From the NCBI RefSeq assembly GCF_014203735.1, contig NZ_JACHJQ010000004.1:434001-498000 (forward strand): 64,000 nt of DNA, in the 5' to 3' direction. Every line of letters begins with the position of its first letter. Position 1 is the first letter of the stretch. The notes below the pieces were generated by a model. The model did not search any database, was not told where the DNA came from, and saw nothing but the letters and a program-made list of their open reading frames with translations. Shown here piece by piece: positions 1-6,250 of the stretch. A program made the translations under genes and the position numbers. This DNA is from Actinophytocola algeriensis. Its GTDB lineage: Bacteria > Actinomycetota > Actinomycetes > Mycobacteriales > Pseudonocardiaceae.

Positions 1-210
1 TTGACCGCGAAGGTGGTGGAGGAGTATCGCGCCAAGGGCATCGACAAGCCCGTGGTGGCCTCCCTCGCCGGGGACACCGAGGTCGAGCAGGCGTGCGACT
101 ACCTGTTCGACCACCGGGTCATCGCGTACCCGTACACCACGGAACGTCCCGTGGCCGTGCTGGGCGCGAAGTACCGGTGGGCACGGGCCGCGGGTCTGAT
201 AGTCGGATAA
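1..210 (+). CDS. C-terminal end of an ADP-forming acetyl/acyl-CoA synthetase-like protein (partial)
   Basis: The window opens inside this gene; only the last 69 codons and the TAA stop are present, and the TTG at base 1 is just the window edge. The peptide has the end of the flavodoxin-like succinyl-CoA-ligase domain of acetate--CoA ligase-family proteins: a KPVVASLAGDTE segment, then YLFDHRVIAYPYTTERPV, then a short tail where these proteins stop. The family makes acyl-CoA from a carboxylate with ATP, giving ADP. The substrate cannot be read from this piece. An Nramp-like carrier follows 170 bases downstream on the same strand, so a carboxylate uptake/activation unit is possible but unproven. 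Confidence 0.6.
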   Translation: MTAKVVEEYRAKGIDKPVVASLAGDTEVEQACDYLFDHRVIAYPYTTERPVAVLGAKYRWARAAGLIVG

Positions 211-379
211 CAGGAACTTGACCGCTACGGGAACGGCGGTCATAGGGGCCGGCCGAGGCTGACCGACCCGCAATTGGGTGATCGAGCAGGGGTCAACAGG
301 CAGGCGACAGGAAGCGGGTCTTCCGCAGGCGCGAGCGTCCGCGGAAACCCGCTTTCACGAAGTGATTTCTGGAGGTCCA

Positions 380-1903
380 ATGGTGGATTCTCACAACCCC
401 CCGAGTGTGGGGCTGTCCTCGGGCAGTGGCACTCGCGGGGCGACTTACGAGGGAGTGGGTGAAGAACGCGTCTGGCGAGCCGGGGGGCTCGAGCCGATGC
501 CCATCCGCCCGCTCCCCGAGGCGCCACCGTCCATCCACCTACTCGGGCCGACCGTCTTCCTGGTCGCGCTCGGCGTCGGTATGGGCGAGTCCTACATGTG
601 GCCGCGACTGGTCCTGGTCTTCGGACCCGAGATCAGGTGGCTGTTCCTGATCGGTGTCACCCTGCAGGCAGTGGTGATGCTCGAGATGGCGCGTTACGCG
701 ATGGCCACCGGCGAGAGCATCTTCTCCGGTGCGGCGCGCGTGTTCAAACCACTGATGTGGTTCTTCTTCGTGACAGCGATCATGGTCTACATCTGGCCTG
801 GTCACCTGTCGGCGGGCGCGTCCGCGTTCGAGGAGATAACGGGCATACCGTGGGTCGTGACCGCCTGCGTTGCCCTGATCCTGGTCGGGATCCTGTTCAG
901 CCTGGCCAGTGTCATCTACGACCTGCTCGAGAACGTGCTCGCCATCCTCATCGGCGTGCTCGTCGTCGGCACCGCGATCATCGCGTCCATCGTCGGCAGC
1001 TGGGCCGACCTCGGCAGCACGCTCGGCGGCATGTTCGCCTTCGGGTACATGCCGTCCGAGATGTTCAGCTCGACGTGGTTCCCGATCGTGGTCGGGTCGA
1101 TCGCCTTCGCGGGTCCATCGGGTATGCAGCAGATGTGGTACACGCTGCACCTGCGGGACAGCGGCGCTGGCATGGGCGCGCACGTGCCCAAGATCCGCGG
1201 CCTGCGCAGCGCGAAGGAAGAAGAGCAGATGCCGTCGCGCGGCTTCATGTTCGACACGGGCGACCCCAAGGAAATGGCGAAGTGGCGGGGTTGGCGCAAG
1301 TGGGTGACGTTCGACGCGTTCCTGCTGTTCTGGGGCATCACGATGCTGGTGACGATCTCGTTCACCGTGCTCGCCCAGTCGGCGTCGCGCGAGAACCCGA
1401 ACGTCAAGACCCTCATCGAGGGCGGTGACCGCGACGCGGCGCTGCGGGCCATGTCGGACGCGTTCGCGGCCGCGGGCGGCCCGGTGCTCGGCGGCGTCTT
1501 CTTCGGTTTCATCGCACTGATCGGGTTGAACGCGACCCTCGGTCTGTTCGACTCGTTCTCGCGTGGTCAGGCGGACATGACCTACAACCACATCCCGGGC
1601 GCCAAGCGGTTCCGCCTGTCGCACCTGTACGCGGGGTTCCTGTGGGGCGTCATCACCTTCGGCATCATGATCCTGTTGTTCGGACCCGCTGATGGACCCA
1701 GCGGGATCCTCGACATATTGGCGTTCTTGTCCTCGTTCGCCATGGGTGCCTACTGTGTGACGTTGCTGCTGGTGAACAACAGGATGTTGCCCAAGCCCAT
1801 CCGTCCGAAGTGGTGGTCGAACGCCATCATCGGGTTCGGTGCGGTGTTCTACCTGGGCATGCTGTTCTACAGCCTGTTCAGGTTCGGTGTGGTACTGGAT
1901 TAA
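380..1903 (+). CDS. Nramp-family-like integral membrane transporter
   Basis: 507-residue polytopic inner-membrane protein with about eleven hydrophobic segments after a polar N-terminus of about 45 residues. The conserved pattern LGPTVFLVALGVGMGESY and later segments resemble Nramp/SLC11-related carriers, which move divalent metals with protons; several actinobacterial members of this shape have unknown cargo. The ATG at 380 was chosen because GGAGG lies at 371-375; an in-frame start 102 bases upstream has no ribosome site and adds a low-complexity tail. A small membrane gene starts 12 bases after its stop, so the two are probably co-transcribed. Metal specificity is not claimed. Confidence 0.65.
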   Translation: MVDSHNPPSVGLSSGSGTRGATYEGVGEERVWRAGGLEPMPIRPLPEAPPSIHLLGPTVFLVALGVGMGESYMWPRLVLVFGPEIRWLFLIGVTLQAVVMLEMARYAMATGESIFSGAARVFKPLMWFFFVTAIMVYIWPGHLSAGASAFEEITGIPWVVTACVALILVGILFSLASVIYDLLENVLAILIGVLVVGTAIIASIVGSWADLGSTLGGMFAFGYMPSEMFSSTWFPIVVGSIAFAGPSGMQQMWYTLHLRDSGAGMGAHVPKIRGLRSAKEEEQMPSRGFMFDTGDPKEMAKWRGWRKWVTFDAFLLFWGITMLVTISFTVLAQSASRENPNVKTLIEGGDRDAALRAMSDAFAAAGGPVLGGVFFGFIALIGLNATLGLFDSFSRGQADMTYNHIPGAKRFRLSHLYAGFLWGVITFGIMILLFGPADGPSGILDILAFLSSFAMGAYCVTLLLVNNRMLPKPIRPKWWSNAIIGFGAVFYLGMLFYSLFRFGVVLD

Positions 1904-1915
1904 GGACTGAGTGCG

Positions 1916-2464
1916 ATGCACCTGTTTCGTCTGGCCCGGCTGACTCTGCCCGGGCTCGCAGTAGGGTTCATCGCCGGCGTGCTCGCCGGCGGGCTGGCCG
2001 CGTTCGTCGGCCAGCCCGCCGGGTGGGCGCTGGTCTCCGCGCTGACCCTGGGTGTTCCGCTCGGGCTGCTCGGCGCGGGGTACACGATGCTCCTGATCAA
2101 CGGCAAGATTCGGCTCGGCGGGTTCGCACCCGCCGCGGCGTACTGGCTGATCGGGTTCCCGCTCGCGCGGATGCTGCACGAGGTGCTCACCCGGCTGGTC
2201 CTCACCGGTCAGCCTGGCCTGCCGCCCGACCCGCTCGGTTTCCTGGCCTACCAGGGAATCGTGAGTGCCGGGTTCGCGATCGGCTTCCTGTGGCTGCACG
2301 AGCGGGTCGCGCCGAGGTACTGGCAGCGGCTGGCCGCGCACGATCCGGACGCACGCGATGTGTACCTGCGGTACGCCGAGCACGCGCGCGCGATGTTCGA
2401 GGCCGCGGAGCGGCGCAAGGCCGCGCGCGGCCGTAAGCCGAGCGCACGCACCTCGGTGCGCTGA
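1916..2464 (+). CDS. small membrane protein of unknown function, partner of the Nramp-like carrier
   Basis: 182 residues. About four or five transmembrane helices fill residues 8-140; the C-terminal 40 residues are charged and helical (DPDARDVYLRYAEHARAMFE) and end in a very basic tail. I do not recognise a named family. It begins 12 bases after the Nramp-like gene, so an accessory subunit or a second component of the same uptake system is a reasonable guess. Its TGA stop is the first base pair region of a perfect 10-bp inverted repeat (2464-2520) lying before terC. Confidence 0.6.
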   Translation: MHLFRLARLTLPGLAVGFIAGVLAGGLAAFVGQPAGWALVSALTLGVPLGLLGAGYTMLLINGKIRLGGFAPAAAYWLIGFPLARMLHEVLTRLVLTGQPGLPPDPLGFLAYQGIVSAGFAIGFLWLHERVAPRYWQRLAAHDPDARDVYLRYAEHARAMFEAAERRKAARGRKPSARTSVR

Positions 2465-2520
2465 CCCACCGGTAAATTCCGGGAAACCTGCCGATGCGCC
2501 AGCCAGGTGCACCGGTGGGT
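2464..2520 (+). promoter_or_regulatory. nested stem-loop between the small membrane gene and the terC-like gene
   Basis: ACCCACCGGT (2464-2473) pairs perfectly with ACCGGTGGGT (2511-2520), and inside it ACCTG (2486-2490) pairs with CAGGT (2504-2508). The structure starts at the upstream stop codon and ends 27 bases before the terC-like ATG. It could be a weak terminator/attenuator (only a short TTCTT follows) or a structured leader. TerC/Alx genes in other bacteria are known targets of the manganese yybP-ykoY riboswitch, but I cannot see that consensus here. Confidence 0.45.
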
Positions 2521-2547
2521 TCTTCCTGCGCGCCGAAAGGTTGCTAG

Positions 2548-3549
2548 ATGAACGTCCCGGCCTGGTTGTGGGTGGTGACCGTCGTCGGTCTCATCACCGT
2601 CATCTTCTTCGACTTCTACCTGATCTCACGCAACCCCCGCGACCCGTCGATGCGCGAGTGCACAGGGTGGATCGGGGTCTACGTCGGCCTCGCCGTGCTC
2701 TTCGGCCTTGGCGTGCTCCTGACCTCGGGCCCGCAGTACGGCGGCGAGTTCTTCGCGGGCTGGATCACCGAGTACTCGCTCTCGGTCGACAACCTCTTCG
2801 TCTTCGTGATCATCATGTCGTCCTTCGCCGTGCCAAGGGAGTACCGGCAGAAGGTCCTGTCCATCGGCATCGTGATCGCGCTCGTCATGCGCGGCATCTT
2901 CATCCTGGTCGGCTACGAGGCCATCACCAGGTTCGACTGGCTCTTCTACGTCTTCGGCGCGTTCCTGGTCTACACGGCCTGGAAGCTGATGGCGCACAAG
3001 GACGAGGAGGAGGACGAGTTCAAAGAGAACGCGATGCTCCGCTTCGTCAAGAAGATCGTGCCCGCGACCGACACCTACTCCGGCGCGCGGATGACGGTCA
3101 AGGTCTCCGGTCGTCGCATGGTCACCCCGATGCTGATCGTGATGGTCGCGATCGGGACCACGGACCTCCTGTTCGCCCTGGACTCGATCCCCGCCATCTT
3201 CGGGCTGACGAAGGAGCCGTACCTCGTCTTCACGGCCAACGCCTTCGCGCTCATGGGCCTGCGCCAGCTGTTCTTCCTCATCGGCGGGTTGCTGGACAAG
3301 CTCGTGTACCTGTCGATCGGGTTGTCGGTGGTGCTCGGGTTCATCGGCCTGAAGCTGATTTCCGAGGCCCTGCACCACGATGGCGTCTCCTGGGCGCCGG
3401 AGATCCCCATCCTCGTGTCGCTGGGCATCATCGTCGGGACGCTCGCCGTCACCACGGTGGCCAGCTTGTGGAAGGTACGCCGGGACCGGGACAAGGAACT
3501 GGACTCGTTGGCTGACGAGGCACCGGTTTCCGATCCGGATCCTGCTTGA
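2548..3549 (+). CDS. TerC/Alx family integral membrane protein
   Basis: 333 residues with about nine transmembrane helices. The family signature is clear: an acidic membrane motif in EYSLSVDNLFVFVIIMSSF near residues 75-93 and a second in TTDLLFALDSIPAIFG near residues 204-219. TerC proteins are linked to tellurite resistance, metal (notably manganese) export and metalation of exported proteins. Length matches the actinobacterial family. A charged cytoplasmic loop (HKDEEEDEFKEN) sits mid-protein. The gene is followed by two strong tandem hairpins (3553-3627), so the transcript ends here. Confidence 0.88.
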   Translation: MNVPAWLWVVTVVGLITVIFFDFYLISRNPRDPSMRECTGWIGVYVGLAVLFGLGVLLTSGPQYGGEFFAGWITEYSLSVDNLFVFVIIMSSFAVPREYRQKVLSIGIVIALVMRGIFILVGYEAITRFDWLFYVFGAFLVYTAWKLMAHKDEEEDEFKENAMLRFVKKIVPATDTYSGARMTVKVSGRRMVTPMLIVMVAIGTTDLLFALDSIPAIFGLTKEPYLVFTANAFALMGLRQLFFLIGGLLDKLVYLSIGLSVVLGFIGLKLISEALHHDGVSWAPEIPILVSLGIIVGTLAVTTVASLWKVRRDRDKELDSLADEAPVSDPDPA

Positions 3550-3552
3550 GCT

Positions 3553-3589
3553 GGTGGACCGGGCCCCACGGACCGGGGCCCGGTCCACC
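3553..3589 (+). terminator. 15-bp hairpin with ACGGACC loop after terC
   Basis: Perfect arms GGTGGACCGGGCCCC (3553-3567) and GGGGCCCGGTCCACC (3575-3589) with the heptamer loop ACGGACC. It begins four bases after the terC-like stop codon. No long T run follows, as is common for actinobacterial hairpin terminators. First of five hairpins in this stretch with the same loop. Confidence 0.8.
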
Positions 3590-3594
3590 GTTTC

Positions 3595-3627
3595 GACGGG
3601 CTGAGCCGTGTCACGGCTCAGCCCGTC
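3595..3627 (+). terminator. second hairpin downstream of terC
   Basis: GACGGGCTGAGCCGTG (3595-3610) and CACGGCTCAGCCCGTC (3612-3627) are perfect inverse complements separated by one base, so about 14 bp can pair around a small loop. It is stacked right behind the ACGGACC-loop hairpin and probably makes a double terminator. Confidence 0.7.
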
Positions 3628-3728
3628 GGTGTGTTCACGGCAGCGAGGGGCGGACCCGGGTGCTCCACGCGCCTTCACGGCAACCACTCAGGAGGCGGCC
3701 TGCCTGCGCGGCGAGGGCTCCGGATGGC

Positions 3729-3759
3729 GGGCTGGGCTGCACGGACCGCGGCCCAGCCC
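3729..3759 (+). terminator. 12-bp hairpin with ACGGACC loop
   Basis: GGGCTGGGCTGC (3729-3740) pairs with GCGGCCCAGCCC (3748-3759), one wobble, around the loop ACGGACC (3741-3747). It is about 180 bases past the terC-like stop and has no obvious gene of its own. Confidence 0.65.
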
Positions 3760-3901
3760 ACCAGGGGCCGACGAAACCACCGGCCACCAACAGGATCTCA
3801 TCCGCGCCCAGCATCGCACCGCAAGCTGTGGTCCACCTCGTAAAAATCTCGCGTAGCGGGATGTGTGGTGAGGCGGTAAGTTGCCTGATCGTAAACAGCG
3901 A

Positions 3902-3936
3902 AAAGCTCGGGCCGTACGGACCACGACCCGAGCTTT
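3902..3936. terminator. 14-bp hairpin with ACGGACC loop
   Basis: AAAGCTCGGGCCGT (3902-3915) and ACGACCCGAGCTTT (3923-3936) flank ACGGACC. Read on the plus strand there is one C-A mismatch; on the minus strand that pair becomes a T-G wobble and a T-rich arm follows. So it fits best as a terminator for the leftward small gene at 3982-4152. Confidence 0.65.
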
Positions 3937-3941
3937 CGGTG

Positions 3942-3972
3942 GGGCTGGGCCGCACGGACCGCGGCCCAGCCC
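3942..3972. terminator. perfect 12-bp hairpin with ACGGACC loop
   Basis: GGGCTGGGCCGC (3942-3953) and GCGGCCCAGCCC (3961-3972) are perfect arms around ACGGACC. It lies nine bases beyond the stop of the leftward gene at 3982-4152. The sequence is nearly a copy of the hairpin at 3729-3759. Confidence 0.7.
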
Positions 3973-3981
3973 TTACCGCTG

Positions 3982-4152
3982 TCAGACGGTGACTCGAGTG
4001 GCCACCGGCTGGTCGCGCAGGTACTCCTCCGCCTTGTGGGCGGTGTCCTGGCGCTGCTTCTCCATGGCGATCGCGAGGCCCAGGCCGAGGCGACGGCCAT
4101 CGGCCGACCAGCCACGCGGAGACGTCGTGAGCGACTTAAGCCACTTACGCAT
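3982..4152 (-). CDS. 56-residue small protein, paralogue of the next gene
   Basis: Small basic/amphipathic protein starting MRKWLKSLTT. The ATG at 4152 has a textbook ribosome site (AGGAGG, eight bases upstream), and a longer in-frame start to the right lacks one. Residues 16-50 contain the core ADGRRLGLGLAIAMEKQRQ followed by EEYLRDQPVA, which is repeated almost unchanged in the neighbour at 4267-4428. There is no signal peptide or cysteine; a short glycine/leucine segment (LGLGLAIAM) is followed by a charged helix. I do not recognise the family. Tandem duplication with conserved core and strong ribosome sites argues that it is a real translated gene. Confidence 0.8.
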   Translation of the reverse strand: MRKWLKSLTTSPRGWSADGRRLGLGLAIAMEKQRQDTAHKAEEYLRDQPVATRVTV

Positions 4153-4177
4153 TCTTCTCACCTCCTGGTGTGGCGAC

Positions 4178-4200
4178 CGAGGCGTACGGACCACGTCTCG
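4178..4200. terminator. 8-bp hairpin with ACGGACC loop between the two small genes
   Basis: CGAGGCGT (4178-4185) and ACGTCTCG (4193-4200), one wobble, enclose ACGGACC (4186-4192). It lies between the two leftward small genes, just upstream of the ribosome site of the second one. Confidence 0.5.
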
Positions 4201-4266
4201 ATGCCACTTCTCTCAACCACAGTCACCGGGTTCCCCATACCGTCCGGGGTTACACCGAGGTCGGTG

Positions 4267-4428
4267 TCACACCCGGGCCGACTGGTCGGCGACCGGCTGG
4301 TCACGCAGGAAGTTCTCCACCTCGCGGGCGGCCTCCTGGCGCTGCTTCTCCATGGCGACGGCGAGGCCGAGGCCGAGGGCACGGCCGTCGGCGTTGAAGC
4401 CGCGCAGTGTCCGGAACCAGTTACGCAT
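4267..4428 (-). CDS. 53-residue small protein, paralogue of the neighbouring 56-residue protein
   Basis: Translation from the ATG at 4428 gives a protein starting MRNWFRTLRGFNADGR and ending SARV. AAGGAGGT at 4436-4443 stands seven bases before the start, an ideal ribosome site. It shares with the gene at 3982-4152 the N-terminal MR(K/N)W, the core ADGRxLGLGLAxAMEKQRQ and the end LRDQPVA. It is transcribed in the same direction and lies first of the pair. Function is unknown; there is no signal sequence. The stop overlaps a short inverted repeat (4252-4267) that could end or attenuate transcription before the second copy. The gene is easily missed because of its size. Confidence 0.8.
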   Translation of the reverse strand: MRNWFRTLRGFNADGRALGLGLAVAMEKQRQEAAREVENFLRDQPVADQSARV

Positions 4429-4529
4429 CTACTTCACCTCCTTGCGGGCAGCATTCGTAAACCCGGGGTCGCGGCAGTGCGGCCAGGGTCGGGTCGGCAG
4501 ACAGTCGTCTGCCAGGGATCAGAGAGGGG

Positions 4530-5282
4530 TCAGCCCTTGGCGGGTGATGACCTGCGACGGCGGCGTGTGGGCAGCTCGATCAGCTGCTGCTCCTGCTCAC
4601 CGTCCGCGTCGCGCTGTTCGAGGTAGGACTTCCGTGTCCGCTCGGTGTGTTCCTGCATGATCCGGGCGGCGGCTTCGGCGTCCCTGTTCTCGATCGCGTC
4701 GATCAGCTTCGCGTGCTCCTGCCAGGACTGCTTGCCGCGCTGGCGGGCGATCGGCGTGTAGTACCACCGCACCCTGCGGTCCACCTGGGTCGCGAAGTCC
4801 AGCAGTACCTTGTTGCCAGAAAGCTCGGTCACGCAACGGTGTACCGCCGCGTTCAGCGCCACCGCGGTGTCCACGTCGTCCGCCGCCAGTGCCTCGAAAC
4901 CCTGTTTGTTGAGGTCCCGCAGGCGCGCGATGCCCTCCTCGTCGGCCTGGGTCGCCGCCAAGCGTGCCGACTCGCTCTCGAGGAGCGATCGCACGGCGAG
5001 CAACTGGTCCGCCTCGTCGGGGGTCGGCTGGTGCACGAACGCGCCGTAGCCGGGCCGCAGGTCCACCCAGCCCTCGTTGTTCAGCCACTGCAGTGCCTCA
5101 CGCACGGGCTGACGGGAGACCCCGAGCATCTGCGCCAGTTCACTCTCGACGAGGTGCTGGCCGGGGGCCAGTCGCCGGGAGATGATCAGCTCCTGCATCG
5201 CCTGGTAGACGTGTTCACGCAGGGGCACCGGCCGATCGATCCGGCGAGCCGCCAGTTCCTTTGGCAACTCGGTCGGCTGCAT
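4530..5282 (-). CDS. FadR-type GntR family transcriptional regulator, likely controlling the glyoxylate genes
   Basis: 250 residues. A winged helix-turn-helix at about residues 17-82 (LREHVYQAMQELIISRRLAPG, then ESELAQMLGVSRQPVREAL) is followed by an all-helical FCD ligand domain with the metal-binding pattern around NAAVHRCVTELSGN. The C-terminus is a basic tail (RRRRRSS). FadR-type members sense small carboxylates. The ATG at 5282 has GGAG six bases before it; longer in-frame starts lack a site. The word GCATACAGTC lies in its own upstream region (5352-5361) and again between the OFA carrier and sucC (12166-12175), so autoregulation and control of that divergent operon are inferred. Confidence 0.85.
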   Translation of the reverse strand: MQPTELPKELAARRIDRPVPLREHVYQAMQELIISRRLAPGQHLVESELAQMLGVSRQPVREALQWLNNEGWVDLRPGYGAFVHQPTPDEADQLLAVRSLLESESARLAATQADEEGIARLRDLNKQGFEALAADDVDTAVALNAAVHRCVTELSGNKVLLDFATQVDRRVRWYYTPIARQRGKQSWQEHAKLIDAIENRDAEAAARIMQEHTERTRKSYLEQRDADGEQEQQLIELPTRRRRRSSPAKG

Positions 5283-5341
5283 GGTGATCTCCAACGGGGA
5301 GTGAGTATGTTCAGCACGTAGTCGATTCATGTTTCTAGTCG

Positions 5342-5361
5342 ACTGCCTACAGCATACAGTC
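5342..5361. promoter_or_regulatory. probable GntR operator upstream of its own gene
   Basis: ACTGCCTACAGCATACAGTC contains ACTGC and the inverse-type ACAGT half plus the 10-mer GCATACAGTC that recurs exactly at 12166-12175. It lies 60-80 bases before the regulator start codon, a normal place for autoregulation by a FadR-type protein. Confidence 0.55.
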
Positions 5362-5460
5362 CCTGGTCGGCCGTTCACGGCACTCGTGAGCGCGTTCACA
5401 GTGTGTGATCAGCACCTCTGGGCCGATAGATACCTTGTATCAAATCGCATCGACCGAGCG

Positions 5461-6207
5461 TCACCCGCGGGCGGCCATCTCCCTCGACAGCGACAACGCG
5501 GCGGTCTTCACCGCGGGCGCGAGTCGTGCCAGGTCGAGGCGGTGTGCGCGGCCCGCGATGGAGACGGCGGCGATCACGCGGCGGTGGTGGTCGTGCACGG
5601 GCGCCGCCACCGCGACCACACCGGGCTCCGACTCCTCTCTATTGAGGCCGTAGCCGCGCTCCAGCGTGCGGTCGAGGTCCTGGCGCAGCAGACCGGGCAT
5701 CGTGATGGTCCTGGGCGTCAGCCGGGCGAGTCCGCCGTCGACCACGTCCCGCAGGTACGACGGCGGGCCGAGGGCCAGGAAGACCTTGCCGCTCGCGGTG
5801 CAGTGCGCTGGCAGCCTGCCACCCACCCGCGAGACGATCGGTGTCGAGCGGCGGCCGGTGACCTTCTCCAGGAACAGCGTGTCGGGCGGGTCGAACACCG
5901 TCAGGTGCACGTTCTCGTGCGTGGCCTCGTACAGGTCCTCCAGGTACGGCAGCGCCGCCTCCCGCAGCCCGCGCTGCCTCGGCACGCCCTGCCCGAGCAC
6001 GAACAGCTTCATGCCCAGCCGGTAGCCGCCCTCGGTGCGCTCCAGCCAGCCACCCGCGACCAGCTCGGCGACGAGGCGGTGCGCGGTCGGCTTCGGCAGC
6101 CCGGTCCGCGCGGACAGCCGCGCCAGTGTCAGGTCGGTGTCGGCGGTGCCGAACGCGTCGAGCAGCGACAGCCCCCGAGCGAGGACCGACTTCGGCGGCG
6201 GTTCCAT
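5461..6207 (-). CDS. IclR family transcriptional regulator
   Basis: 248 residues. The N-terminal winged helix (residues 8-65, with LARLSARTGLPKPTAHRLV as the recognition region) and the C-terminal effector domain, ending ALSLSREM, match IclR proteins in order and length. These bind small aromatic or carboxylic metabolites. The gene lies 43 bases behind the thiamine-diphosphate decarboxylase on the same strand, so both are probably one transcript and the regulator probably controls that enzyme. No dedicated operator could be picked out with confidence. Confidence 0.88.
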   Translation of the reverse strand: MEPPPKSVLARGLSLLDAFGTADTDLTLARLSARTGLPKPTAHRLVAELVAGGWLERTEGGYRLGMKLFVLGQGVPRQRGLREAALPYLEDLYEATHENVHLTVFDPPDTLFLEKVTGRRSTPIVSRVGGRLPAHCTASGKVFLALGPPSYLRDVVDGGLARLTPRTITMPGLLRQDLDRTLERGYGLNREESEPGVVAVAAPVHDHHRRVIAAVSIAGRAHRLDLARLAPAVKTAALSLSREMAARG

Positions 6208-6250
6208 GCGGTCGATCCTGGTGCCTCCCGCCGGAGCGGGGCAAGGACGG

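Larger units (their letters stand above)
3628..3981. other. intergenic stretch without a convincing gene, holding three ACGGACC-loop hairpins
   Basis: No reading frame here has a ribosome site or a recognisable product. It contains a hairpin at 3729-3759, a relatively AT-rich piece around 3838-3905 and a hairpin pair at 3902-3972. Transcripts enter from both sides: terC from the left and the small gene at 3982-4152 from the right. Confidence 0.6.

Noticed and set aside
278-379. Upstream start of the Nramp-like gene
   Set aside because: The extra 34 residues are low-complexity and no ribosome site precedes 278, while GGAGG lies before 380.
539-2512. 657-codon open frame on the minus strand opposite the Nramp-like gene
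   Set aside because: High-GC shadow frame: arginine, glutamine, glutamate and histidine-rich, no domain, no ribosome site, and antisense to clear membrane-protein genes.
2464-2520. yybP-ykoY manganese riboswitch before terC
   Set aside because: The conserved internal loops of that class are not visible, so only a generic stem-loop is claimed.
3628-3981. Several 70-150 codon frames between terC and the small genes
   Set aside because: No ribosome sites, frames cross terminator hairpins, and translated sequences are low-complexity arginine/proline strings.
3553-4200. Repeated hairpins as a CRISPR or integron array
   Set aside because: Stems differ, spacing is irregular and no cas or integrase gene exists; only the loop is conserved.
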